Positions 24,464 through 32,501 of a stretch of DNA of 64,000 nucleotides are shown in pieces. The notes beneath the pieces are model-generated. The model was not told the DNA's origin and did not search any database. It saw only the letters and a program-made list of their open reading frames with translations. This stretch comes from Halopelagius fulvigenes. Lineage in GTDB: Archaea; Halobacteriota; Halobacteria; Halobacteriales; Haloferacaceae. Numbering within the stretch: the first letter of the stretch is position 1; each line of letters starts with the position of its first letter. Made by a program: the position numbers and the translations under genes. Location: NCBI RefSeq assembly GCF_042662625.1, contig NZ_JBHSXH010000015.1, positions 62,001 through 126,000 on the forward strand. The letters run 5' to 3'.

Positions 24464-27145
24464 ATGGACGCTAACTCGCACCCCGACCCGTACGACCCGC
24501 CGGAACCGGACGTGGACTTGGACGACCCGCGGTACTACCTGAACCGCGAACTGAGCGAGTTGGAGTTTCAGCGGCGGGTGCTCCACGAGGCGTTGGACGA
24601 CAGGCAACCCCTCCTCGAACGCGTGCGCTTTCTGTCCATCTTCACGAAGAACATGGACGAGCTCTTCATGAAGCGCGTCGGCGGTCTGAAACAGCAGATG
24701 GACGCCGGGGTGACCGAATCCACCCCGGACGGCCGAACGCCCGAGGAGCAGTGGCGGGAGGCGGTGGAGACGGCCAGACCGATGTTCCGCGCGCAGGCGG
24801 AGTGTTTCCTCGAAGACGTTCGCCCCGCCCTCCGGCGGGAGGGCGTCCACGTCCACGACTACGACGACCTGACGGCCCGTCAGCGCTCGGAGATGCGCGA
24901 CTACTTCGAGGAGTCCGTCCTGCCGACGCTCACCCCCCTCGCGTTCGACCCGGCTCACCCGTTCCCGTTCATCTCGAATCTGAGCCTCTCGCTCGCGGTG
25001 TTGACCGAACGCGACGGCGAGGACGAACCGACGTTCACGCGCGTGAAGATACCGCAGAACCGCCCCCGACTCGTCGAAGTCGGCGAGGAGGAGTACGTCC
25101 TCTTAGAGGAGATAATCCGCTCGAACCTCGATCTGCTCTTTCCGAAGGCCGACGTGGCGGACACGACGCTGTTCCGCCTAACCCGGAACGCGGAGGTCCG
25201 GCGGAACCAAGAGGTGGCGGAGGACCTCATCGAGATGATTCGGGAGGTGCTCGAACAGCGACGGTTCGCCACCGCCGTCCGCCTCGACGTAGAGGAGGGC
25301 GCGTCCGACCGGGTGGTGGACCTCCTCGTTGAACAGCTCGACATCTCCGAGCGCGAGGTGTTCCGACTGCCCGGACCGCTTGACTTCCGCGAACTGATGG
25401 ACCTGACGGAGCTGGACCGCCCGGACCTGAAACTCGACCCGTGGACACCCCAACCGCACCCGCGGTTCCAACGCGTCGGCACCTCGGCGGACGTAGGCCC
25501 CGACGCCTCCGAGGACATCTTCTCTGAGATTCGACGCGGCGACGTCCTCCTGCACCACCCGTACCACTCGTTCGGCGAGACGGTGCAGGAGTTCCTCGAC
25601 GAGGCGGCGAACGACCCGGACGTGTTGGCCATCAAGGCGGCCATCTACCGCACCGCCTCGGACTCGAAGGTCATCCAGAGCCTCATCGATGCCGCCGACA
25701 ACGGCAAGCAGGTGGCGGTGATGGTCGAACTGAAGGCCCGGTTCGACGAGCAGAACAACTTAGAGTGGGTCCGCCGCCTCGAAGAGGAGGGCATCCACGT
25801 CGCCTACGGGACCATCGGCCTGAAGACGCACACGAAAACCGCCCTCGTCGTCCGCGAGGAGGACGACGGCGTGCAACTGTACTCCCACGTCGCCACCGGC
25901 AACTACCACTCCGGCACCGCCAAGGGGTACGTGGACCTCGGACTCCTGACGGCCGACCGCGACATCGGCCGGGACCTGGTGAAGGTGTTCAACTTCTTCA
26001 CCGGCCCCTCCTTGGACGAGGAGTTCAGGAAGCTCCTCATCGCGCCCGTCACGATGCGCGAGCAGTTCACCCGCCTCGTCCGCCGGGAGGCGCACCACGC
26101 CCGGAACGGCGAGGACGCCCGCATCGTCGCCAAGGTGAACTCCCTCGAAGACCCCGAACTCGTCGAGGAACTGTACCGCGCGTCGATGGCGGGCGTCGAT
26201 ATCGACCTCGTGGTGCGCGGCATCTGCCGCCTCCGGCCGGGCCTGGAGGGGATAAGCGAGAACGTCTCCGTCCACAGTATCGTCGATCGGTTCCTCGAAC
26301 ACTCGCGCATCTACTACTTCGAAAACGGCGCGAGGGCGGAGCCCTCGCGAGCAACCGGCGAAGCCGGTGACGCGGGCGACCCGAAGTGGTACGTCGGATC
26401 CGCGGACTGGATGACGCGGAACCTCGACAACCGCGTCGAGGCCGTCGCGCCGGTCGAAGACCCGGACATCCGCGCGCAACTCCGCTTCGTCCTCGAACTG
26501 GCGATGTCGGACAACCAAAAGCGGTGGACGATGAACGCCGACGGCAGTTACGACCAGCAGTACCCCCGCGACGGCGAACCGGTCGTCAACATGCAGTCGA
26601 TTCTGATGGAGCAGACGCTCGAATCGCTCCGCCGGCCCGGCGCGGAGCGCGGAGTCCTCCCCGACTCCCCCGCCACGCCGAACGAACTCCTCGTCGGACC
26701 CGCCGCCGACGTTGACGACGCCGACGATGCCGACGACGCCGACTCTCCCGGTTCGACGCCCGACTCCGAGGAGACTTCCGTCGGCCCGGGGCAGAGGGGC
26801 GCGGAGTCCGCCCCGGCGTCGGGAGGCGGTGCAGTCTTCGCCTCGGGCGCGGAGGGTGGTTCCTCCGGCGCGACGGGTGCGACCGATTCGACGGGCGCGT
26901 CCGCCGCCGACGGACCGGACGCCGGGGCGGCGAAGAACGGCCACACCGAGGCGGACGCCGACGCCGACACCGACGCCGACGCGGCGGACTCCGACCTCCC
27001 GCGGGCTATGCGCGTCCACGGCGACCGGTGGTACGTCCCCGACAGCGACCGCTACGCGTACGCGGTTCGGACGCCGGACGGCGGGCGCGCCTACCGGAAG
27101 ACGAAGCGCGCGGCGGTGTCGCTGTTAGAGCGGTACTACGAGTGA
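24464..27145 (+). CDS. ppk1: Polyphosphate kinase 1
   Basis: The product has 893 residues. It reversibly polymerises ATP gamma-phosphate into polyphosphate. The N domain starts RYYLNRELSELEFQRRVL; the catalytic core has two phospholipase-D-like domains. H475 in YSHVATGNYH is the expected autophosphorylated histidine, and H613 in FLEHSRIYYFENG the second. A 14-15-residue stretch (about 623-637, RAEPSRATGEAGDAG) is encoded by a tandem-hairpin element inserted just before DPKWYVGSADW. After about residue 725 comes an Ala/Asp/Gly-rich low-complexity linker of ~110 residues and a short basic C-terminal domain (RVHGDRWYVPDSDRYAYAV), both beyond the usual length of the family. Confidence 0.93.
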   Translation: MDANSHPDPYDPPEPDVDLDDPRYYLNRELSELEFQRRVLHEALDDRQPLLERVRFLSIFTKNMDELFMKRVGGLKQQMDAGVTESTPDGRTPEEQWREAVETARPMFRAQAECFLEDVRPALRREGVHVHDYDDLTARQRSEMRDYFEESVLPTLTPLAFDPAHPFPFISNLSLSLAVLTERDGEDEPTFTRVKIPQNRPRLVEVGEEEYVLLEEIIRSNLDLLFPKADVADTTLFRLTRNAEVRRNQEVAEDLIEMIREVLEQRRFATAVRLDVEEGASDRVVDLLVEQLDISEREVFRLPGPLDFRELMDLTELDRPDLKLDPWTPQPHPRFQRVGTSADVGPDASEDIFSEIRRGDVLLHHPYHSFGETVQEFLDEAANDPDVLAIKAAIYRTASDSKVIQSLIDAADNGKQVAVMVELKARFDEQNNLEWVRRLEEEGIHVAYGTIGLKTHTKTALVVREEDDGVQLYSHVATGNYHSGTAKGYVDLGLLTADRDIGRDLVKVFNFFTGPSLDEEFRKLLIAPVTMREQFTRLVRREAHHARNGEDARIVAKVNSLEDPELVEELYRASMAGVDIDLVVRGICRLRPGLEGISENVSVHSIVDRFLEHSRIYYFENGARAEPSRATGEAGDAGDPKWYVGSADWMTRNLDNRVEAVAPVEDPDIRAQLRFVLELAMSDNQKRWTMNADGSYDQQYPRDGEPVVNMQSILMEQTLESLRRPGAERGVLPDSPATPNELLVGPAADVDDADDADDADSPGSTPDSEETSVGPGQRGAESAPASGGGAVFASGAEGGSSGATGATDSTGASAADGPDAGAAKNGHTEADADADTDADAADSDLPRAMRVHGDRWYVPDSDRYAYAVRTPDGGRAYRKTKRAAVSLLERYYE
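26329..26371 (+). repeat. Tandem-hairpin mini-element, copy B (in frame inside ppk1)
   Basis: Hairpin 1 has arms 26329-26337 (CGCGAGGGC) and 26341-26349 (GCCCTCGCG) around GGA, 9 perfect pairs. The spacer is AGCA. Hairpin 2 has arms 26354-26359 (ACCGGC) and 26363-26368 (GCCGGT) around GAA. TGAC-like bases follow, as in copies A and C. Removing about 45 nt restores the family's FENGGDP-type continuity, which indicates an insertion. Confidence 0.6.
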
Positions 27146-27163
27146 AAAGGCGGCGTCGGGCCC

Positions 27164-28369
27164 TCAGAACGTCGTCAGGTCGCCGTCGATGGCCTGCCGC
27201 GTGATGTCGGTGACGTTCGCGAGGCGGTCGTCCACGATGGCCTCGACGTCGGCTTCGATGTCCGAGAGGACGACGCCCTCGTCGGTGACTATCTTCGCGT
27301 CCGCAACGTGGGGTTCGTCGATGGGGCGACCGATCTGCGAGAGCAGGCGAATCTGCAGGTCGCGGATGCCGTCCACCTCGTCCACGACGGTTTCGGCGAT
27401 GTCCGTCGAGAGCAGGTTGTAGATCTTCCCGATGTGGTTGACGGGGTTCTTCCCCGAGGTGGCCTCCATGCTCATCGGCCGGTTCGGCGTGATGAGACCG
27501 TTCGCGCGGTTCCCGCGGCCGACGGACCCGTCGTCGCCCTGTTCGGCGCTGGTGCCGGTGACGGTGAGGTAGATGGAGCCCTCGTCGTAGTCGTCGGCCG
27601 TGTTGACGGCGACGTTCACCTCGCGGTCGGTGTACCCGCGGGCCACCTCGCCGGCGAACTCCTCGACGGACGCGACTGCCTCCTTGTACTCCTGGATGTC
27701 GGCGACGTAGGAATCGATCATCGCGGCGGCGACGGTGATGTCTATCTCGTCGCCCTCGCGCTTGCCCATCACCTTCACGTCGGGGCCGAGGTGCGGGTTC
27801 TCGTCGGCGTACGTCGAGTTGAGTTCGCGTTCGACGTTCAGCACTATCTCCTCGGTTTCGGTCAACGGCGCGTGGCCGACGCCGAACGACGTGTCGTTGG
27901 CCATCGGAACCTGCACGCTCTCCTCGCCGAAGACGTCCTGCAGGTCGCCGGACCCCTCGCCGAGTTTCACGTCCACGACGATGTCGGTTCCGAACTCCAG
28001 TTCGGGGATGTGCTCGTTCAGGTAGTCGCGGGCGGCCTCCAGGGCGACCGAGTCCACGGGGAGTCGTTCGCCGTCGTACTTCTTCGTCGCGCGACCCACG
28101 ATGAGGAGGTAGATGGGTTCGACGACTTCGCCGCCGCCGAAGGCGGGCGCGGCCTCGCCCGCCACCAGTTGCGTCTCGTCGGTGTTGTAGTGGAGAACCT
28201 TCCCCACCCGGTCGAGATAGAGATTCGACAGGGCGCGGGAGACGCTCTCGGCGATTCCGTCGGAGATAGAGTCGGGGTGACCGATACCCTTTCGCTCGAC
28301 GATTTCGACCTGTTGGTCCTCGACGGCGGTTCTGTCCGCCGCCTCGATGCTGATGTTCCGTTCGGTCAT
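27164..28369 (-). CDS. mat: S-adenosylmethionine synthetase, archaeal type
   Basis: The product has 401 residues and makes SAM from methionine and ATP. It belongs to the divergent archaeal MAT family: VEIVERKGIGHPDSISDGIAE near the N-terminus, GGGEVVEPIYL, VMGKREGDEIDITVAAAMID, and NGLITPNRPMSMEATSGKNPVNH. The ATG at 28369 is preferred over one 18 nt upstream because AGTTATAGC lies about 27 nt ahead of it. The CYTH gene is upstream on the same strand, 105 nt away with this promoter between them. Confidence 0.95.
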   Translation of the reverse strand: MTERNISIEAADRTAVEDQQVEIVERKGIGHPDSISDGIAESVSRALSNLYLDRVGKVLHYNTDETQLVAGEAAPAFGGGEVVEPIYLLIVGRATKKYDGERLPVDSVALEAARDYLNEHIPELEFGTDIVVDVKLGEGSGDLQDVFGEESVQVPMANDTSFGVGHAPLTETEEIVLNVERELNSTYADENPHLGPDVKVMGKREGDEIDITVAAAMIDSYVADIQEYKEAVASVEEFAGEVARGYTDREVNVAVNTADDYDEGSIYLTVTGTSAEQGDDGSVGRGNRANGLITPNRPMSMEATSGKNPVNHIGKIYNLLSTDIAETVVDEVDGIRDLQIRLLSQIGRPIDEPHVADAKIVTDEGVVLSDIEADVEAIVDDRLANVTDITRQAIDGDLTTF

Positions 28370-28474
28370 TGTGCAGTCGTTCCTCACCGGTGATGCTATA
28401 ACTTGCGGAAAAGATTAGCGACACGAGAATTACTATCAAACATCATCCGGTCGAACCGGTCGCCCGCCGCGGGG

Positions 28475-29035
28475 TCACTCCTCCGAATCGAGGAGCATCC
28501 CGAGGTACGACGTCCGAATCTGCTCGTCCGGGTCGAGTCCGAGTTCGCGCGCGACGGCGTACGCTCCCTCCCGGACCGATTCGACGTCCGCCTCGTCCTC
28601 GGCCTCGCGTTCGACTTCGACGAACTCCCCGACTCCCTCCACCGCGTCGAGGGTGACGGTGTAGCCGTCCATCCGGTAGAACTCCCGTTCTTTCTCCACC
28701 GTCGCCGCCGGTTCGAAGCCGAGGCCGTCGAGGACGGCGTCCATCGTCTCGCCGTCGGCCACCTCGGTTTCGTGTTCGGCCCGCGTCTTCGACTCGTCGT
28801 CCACCAACGGCCCCTTGTAGGTGACGCGCGCCGTCGTCTCCGCCCGGTCCTCACCGTCGAGTGGCGTCTCGCGGCGGACGCGGAGGGCCTCGTCGGTCGC
28901 CGCGAAGTCGCGGTGCGGCGCGTCGTAGTAGGTGTCTACCTGCCGCACGCGCCCGACGCGTTCGGCGCGCCCCCCGTCGAGTTTCGCCCGCACCCCGTCG
29001 CGGTCGGCCCGCACCTTGACCTCGACTTCGTACAT
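28475..29035 (-). CDS. cyaB: CYTH-domain protein (class IV adenylate cyclase-like)
   Basis: The product has 186 residues. The CYTH signature ExExK is E3-V-E5-V-K7 (MYEVEVKVRAD). Further acidic/basic strand residues of the triphosphate tunnel are visible (RVRRET, TYKGP, EHETEV, VTLDAVEGVGEFVEVE). The family binds triphosphates and includes class IV adenylate cyclases, thiamine triphosphatases and inorganic triphosphatases; the archaeal activity is not known, so the cyclase name is only a family label. Start: ATG at 29035. It is divergent from the FKBP gene. Confidence 0.85.
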   Translation of the reverse strand: MYEVEVKVRADRDGVRAKLDGGRAERVGRVRQVDTYYDAPHRDFAATDEALRVRRETPLDGEDRAETTARVTYKGPLVDDESKTRAEHETEVADGETMDAVLDGLGFEPAATVEKEREFYRMDGYTVTLDAVEGVGEFVEVEREAEDEADVESVREGAYAVARELGLDPDEQIRTSYLGMLLDSEE

Positions 29036-29245
29036 GCGTCGGTCGTCGTCCCGGCCGAGCAAAAGCGTGGGTGACTCCGGAATCCGGTCGATCCGGCGTC
29101 CGCGACTACCGACTCTGCCGCGCCGAGAGCGTCGTAGCCGTCGCCTGCGCCCTCCGATTTCGCCGGAAAACCGCGGCGAATCGGGCGTTTTCTCCGCGGC
29201 GGGCGAAACGTGATTCTTAAGGGTCACACGAGTATTGTTCCGCGT

Positions 29246-30229
29246 ATGAGTGACGAACCGCAGGCGGAGGCGGCCGACGCCGACGCAGCAGACGTCGAAG
29301 AAGAGGTCGCCGAAGACGAGGAAGTCGCCGAGGACGGAATCCAAGACGGCGACTTCGTGCGCCTCGCGTACACCGTACGCACGGTCGAAGACGACACCGT
29401 CGTCGACACGACCGACGAAGAGGTGGCCGAGGAGGCCGACATCGACACGGAGGAGTACAACTTCGAACCCCGAGTCATCGTGGTCGGCGCGGGACACGTC
29501 TTCGAGGCCGTCGACGACGCCCTCGTCGGCGCGGAACCCGGCGACACCGGCAACGTCGAGATTCCCGCCGCGCAGGCGTTCGGCGAGTTCGACGACGACG
29601 ACGTCCGCACGGTCAGCGCCAACAAGATCGACGAGGACGACCGCTACCCCGGCGCGCAGGTCCAAGTCGACGGCGAACAGGGTCGCGTCGAGACCATCAT
29701 CGGCGGCCGCGCGCGCGTGAACTTCAACCACCCGCTGGCGGGCGAAGACCTCGAGTACGACTACGAGATTCTCGAACTCGTCGAGGACCGCGAGGAGAAG
29801 GCCGAGAGCCTCCTCAGCATGTACCTCCAGCAGGCCCCCGAGGTCTGGATCGAGACCGACGAGGTCGAGGAGGAGACGGTCGTCGAACCCGACGAGGACG
29901 ACGAGGACGCCGAACCCGAGACCGAGGTCGAGACCGTCGAGAAGGAGACGCTGTACATCGAGGCCACGCCGCAGATGACGATGAACCAGCAGTGGATGTT
30001 CTCGAAGCAGCAGATCGCACAGGACGTCATCGACCGCCTCGACTTAGACCGCGTCATCGTCCAGGAGACCATCGACGGGATGGGCGGTATGATGGGCGGC
30101 ATGGGCGGTATGATGGGCGGCATGGGCGGCGGCGCCGACGCCGAAGACATCGAGGAAGCCATCGAGGACGTCGACGTGGACGCGGACGAACTCGTTGAGG
30201 AACTCGAAGGCGAAGAGACCGAAGAGTAA
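29246..30229 (+). CDS. FKBP-type peptidyl-prolyl isomerase, SlyD-like, with Met/Gly-rich tail
   Basis: The product has 327 residues. A very acidic N-terminus (1-35) precedes the FKBP core with an insert-in-flap chaperone domain (GDFVRLAYTVRT, VIVVGAGHVFEAVDDALVG, AFGEFDDDDVRTVS, NFNHPLAGEDLEYDYEI). A second, charged domain (200-280) follows, then a tail with GGMMGGMGG repeats (about 285-298) like those of chaperonin C-termini, ending in acidic residues. It probably assists folding in the cytoplasm. The ATG at 29246 is 26-28 nt after GATTCTTAAGG, so the upstream in-frame ATG at 29210 is rejected. Confidence 0.88.
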   Translation: MSDEPQAEAADADAADVEEEVAEDEEVAEDGIQDGDFVRLAYTVRTVEDDTVVDTTDEEVAEEADIDTEEYNFEPRVIVVGAGHVFEAVDDALVGAEPGDTGNVEIPAAQAFGEFDDDDVRTVSANKIDEDDRYPGAQVQVDGEQGRVETIIGGRARVNFNHPLAGEDLEYDYEILELVEDREEKAESLLSMYLQQAPEVWIETDEVEEETVVEPDEDDEDAEPETEVETVEKETLYIEATPQMTMNQQWMFSKQQIAQDVIDRLDLDRVIVQETIDGMGGMMGGMGGMMGGMGGGADAEDIEEAIEDVDVDADELVEELEGEETEE

Positions 30230-30308
30230 CTCCCGCCGCGGCGGCCGCCGCCCCCTCGGGCGACGGAACCGCCGGGTTCTTACTTTCCGTTTCCGCACTC
30301 TCGGAGAG

Positions 30309-30590
30309 ATGGCCGACAGAGACGCCGACGAGGTGCCGTCGGAACTCGAACTCCCGGACGACGCCCTCGTCGCCGCAGTCGCGGCGGTTTCGACGATCGC
30401 GCTCACGCTCGCGCTCGAATACGGACTCGGAGCCGACCCGCCGATTCTGGCGCGACTCGCACCGCTCGCGCCGTACTTCCTCTCCGTGTTCACGCGCCGA
30501 ATCGACCTGGGGCCGGTTGATACCGTCCGCGCCTGGTCCGGGCTGACGGTGGCGGTGACGCTCGGCGTCTTCCTGTTCTACGCGACTTGA
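30309..30590 (+). CDS. Small membrane protein (93 aa)
   Basis: An acidic N-terminus (MADRDADEVPSELELPDDA) is followed by hydrophobic segments at about 20-40 (LVAAVAAVSTIALTLALEYG), 46-60 (ILARLAPLAPYFLSVF) and 74-92 (AWSGLTVAVTLGVFLFYAT). No family is recognised. It lies 79 nt downstream of the FKBP gene on the same strand and 18 nt before the convergent RecA-like gene. Codon use is typical for the genome, so it is likely real. Confidence 0.68.
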   Translation: MADRDADEVPSELELPDDALVAAVAAVSTIALTLALEYGLGADPPILARLAPLAPYFLSVFTRRIDLGPVDTVRAWSGLTVAVTLGVFLFYAT

Positions 30591-30608
30591 GCCGCCGAAA
30601 ATAGTCGC

Positions 30609-31235
30609 TTACGCGATGTCCCGGCTGGTGTCCACGGTCACCCGTTCGCTCAGGCGGAGTTTGATGGTCTTCTCGGGCGCTTTGCCGCCGCGGAACTTCG
30701 GGACGGCGAGTCGGTTCTCTATCTCCGAGCCGTCCACCTCCGTCTGCAGGTCGAACACCACGTCCGACATGTGTTCGGTGTAGCGGCGGTTCCGCGGCGC
30801 GTCTCCCGTCTTCAGGCCGTGGAGGACGGCGAGTCCCCCCGTGTTGACCATGTGCGTCTGCAGTTCGTTGAGGAACTCCCGGTACCGGGCGGTGCTCGTC
30901 TCCTCCAACACGTCCACCACGTCGATGATGAGGTTCGCCCCCTCCGGGAGTTCCGTGACGAGTTTGTTCGCGGAGTCCAACGGCGCGCCCCCGCCGATGT
31001 CTCGGACCGTCGGACTGCCGACGGTGCCGGGCGTTCGGTGCACGGCGTCGAGGACCGCGGCGTCGGAGCGGACGGTCGTGAGGTACAGCGTCCCCCGGAC
31101 GGCGGTGAGTTCGTAGAGGAACAGCTCGGACTGGCTGGCGGGTTCCGCGCCGAGGAAGACGATGCTCCCCGCCGGAATTCCGCCGTCGAGTTGTCGGTCG
31201 AGAACGTCGATGCCGGTCGTGAGCCGTCCAGACAC
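30609..31235 (-). CDS. KaiC/RAD55-like RecA-fold protein with degenerate P-loop
   Basis: The product has 208 residues. The overall KaiC/RadA-like layout is clear: TGIDVLDRQLDGGIPAGSIVFLGAEP, later NLIIDVVDVLEETS as Walker B, then TGGLAVLHGLKTG and a terminal strand region. The Walker A position (about 29-37, GAEPASQSE) lacks GKT/S, so ATP hydrolysis is doubtful and it may be a sensing or scaffolding relative. Haloarchaea encode several such RAD55-family ATPases beside signalling genes. The MinD-like gene lies 21 nt upstream on the same strand, so the two are probably co-transcribed. Confidence 0.8.
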   Translation of the reverse strand: MSGRLTTGIDVLDRQLDGGIPAGSIVFLGAEPASQSELFLYELTAVRGTLYLTTVRSDAAVLDAVHRTPGTVGSPTVRDIGGGAPLDSANKLVTELPEGANLIIDVVDVLEETSTARYREFLNELQTHMVNTGGLAVLHGLKTGDAPRNRRYTEHMSDVVFDLQTEVDGSEIENRLAVPKFRGGKAPEKTIKLRLSERVTVDTSRDIA

Positions 31236-31256
31236 GTCACCTCTTACGACGGTCTC

Positions 31257-31928
31257 TTATATTATCCCTTCGGCGGCCTGGATCTCAGTCGCCACGTTCT
31301 CGTACGCCCGCCTGACCGAGGCGTCTTCGAGGACCGGCGGTTCCGCCTCCGGGACGCGTCCGAGCACGGGACAGCCCAACAGGTCCGAGACGCCGGGCGG
31401 CGCGACGCGCGCCCGCGTGAGCACCGCCCCCACGACGGGCGTTCCGAGCGTTCGCGCCATCGACGCCGTCTTGGCGGCGTCGCGGAGTGACGGCGCGCAG
31501 AGCGACGAGACGACGACGGCGCCGTCGCAGACGCGGAGGGGGGCCGCGGCGTCCGGCCCCGCGCCCGCCGGGCAGTCCACGAGGACTGCGGCGTCCGTCT
31601 CGGCGCGAATCCGCCGCAGTCTCGCCGACGGGTCGTCGCACCCGCCGTCAGCGCGCGCGTCCCGCCTCGGCGGCGCGGGAGAGACCGAGACGTGGTTGTA
31701 CTCGGGGTGGCGGTACGGCGGCGTTCGCTCGTCGGCGGGGTCGGACGGAACCCGACCGTCTGCCGCAGTTCGTTCGGTCGCGTCCCGGGGGACGCCCGCG
31801 AGTGCGTGCAGGTTGGGCATGTCCCGGTCGGCGTCCACGACGCGCGTCTCCGCGTCCATCGCCGCGGCCAGACCGAGCGTCGTCGTCGTCTTCCCGCACC
31901 CGCCCTTCCCGCCGGCTATCGCAAGCAT
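31257..31928 (-). CDS. MinD/ParA-type ATPase
   Basis: The product has 223 residues. Deviant Walker A: K8-G-G-C-G-K13-T-T in AIAGGKGGCGKTTTT. Switch I/A' motif VVDADRDMPNLHALAG, and AAVLVDCPAGAGPDAA as Walker B. It lacks a clear C-terminal amphipathic membrane-targeting helix, so it may not be a classic MinD. Haloarchaeal MinD homologues position membrane structures rather than the division ring; here the cargo is unknown. It precedes the RecA-like gene in an apparent two-gene operon. Confidence 0.85.
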   Translation of the reverse strand: MLAIAGGKGGCGKTTTTLGLAAAMDAETRVVDADRDMPNLHALAGVPRDATERTAADGRVPSDPADERTPPYRHPEYNHVSVSPAPPRRDARADGGCDDPSARLRRIRAETDAAVLVDCPAGAGPDAAAPLRVCDGAVVVSSLCAPSLRDAAKTASMARTLGTPVVGAVLTRARVAPPGVSDLLGCPVLGRVPEAEPPVLEDASVRRAYENVATEIQAAEGII

Positions 31929-32034
31929 GGCGACGCTGGCCCCGTCCTCGTATAAAAAGTCGCGGCGGCGAACGGCCGACCCGTCGCTCTCCGGCGTCTC
32001 GCGTCGTTGAAAAAATCGGCCGTGCGGTCGTCGC

Positions 32035-32409
32035 TCAGTCGTGACAGCAACCGCCCGCCTCGCCGCCGAAGTCCACGGCGAGGGGTTCTGAGATGGCCTC
32101 GTTGACGGCTTCGAGGCGCGTCTGCAGTTCCTCTTGGGCTTCGAGGTACTCCGCCATCGCGGGCATCGAGTGGAGTTCCTCTTGGGCGGATTGGACCTTC
32201 TGAAGCCCCTCCTGCGTCGCGTTCCCCGTCTGTCGAGCGAACATGAACTCCTCGCGGAGCGACTCGAACTCCGAAATCTTGGCCTGCACCTCGTCGTCGC
32301 TCTCGACGGCCGCTTTCGCCTCCTCGAAGGCCTCGTACTCGGGCGTCTCGGTCAGCGCTTCGCCGAGTTCGCGGCCCATCTCTTCGAGGGGGTCCGTCTG
32401 CATGCTCAT
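32035..32409 (-). CDS. YlbF/YmcA-family protein
   Basis: The product has 124 residues, almost entirely alpha-helical: MGRELGEALTETPEYEAFEEA, KISEFESLREEFMFARQTG, QEELQTRLEAVNEAISEPLA. This fits the Com_YlbF fold. It ends with GGEAGGCCHD, a Cys-Cys-His tail that could bind metal or iron-sulfur. In Bacillus the family acts with RNase Y; in archaea its role is unknown. Start: ATG 32409 (or 32403); the more upstream in-frame ATG reads unlike coding sequence. It is divergent from the nuclease-like membrane gene. Confidence 0.78.
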   Translation of the reverse strand: MSMQTDPLEEMGRELGEALTETPEYEAFEEAKAAVESDDEVQAKISEFESLREEFMFARQTGNATQEGLQKVQSAQEELHSMPAMAEYLEAQEELQTRLEAVNEAISEPLAVDFGGEAGGCCHD

Positions 32410-32501
32410 ACCCCTCGCTTCGGACGCGAGTCGTTTCAACCTGCCGGATGCGGGGGTCCGCGGGGGAAAGAGTCGTGGTCGCGCGTGCGTTATTAGTTAG
32501 C

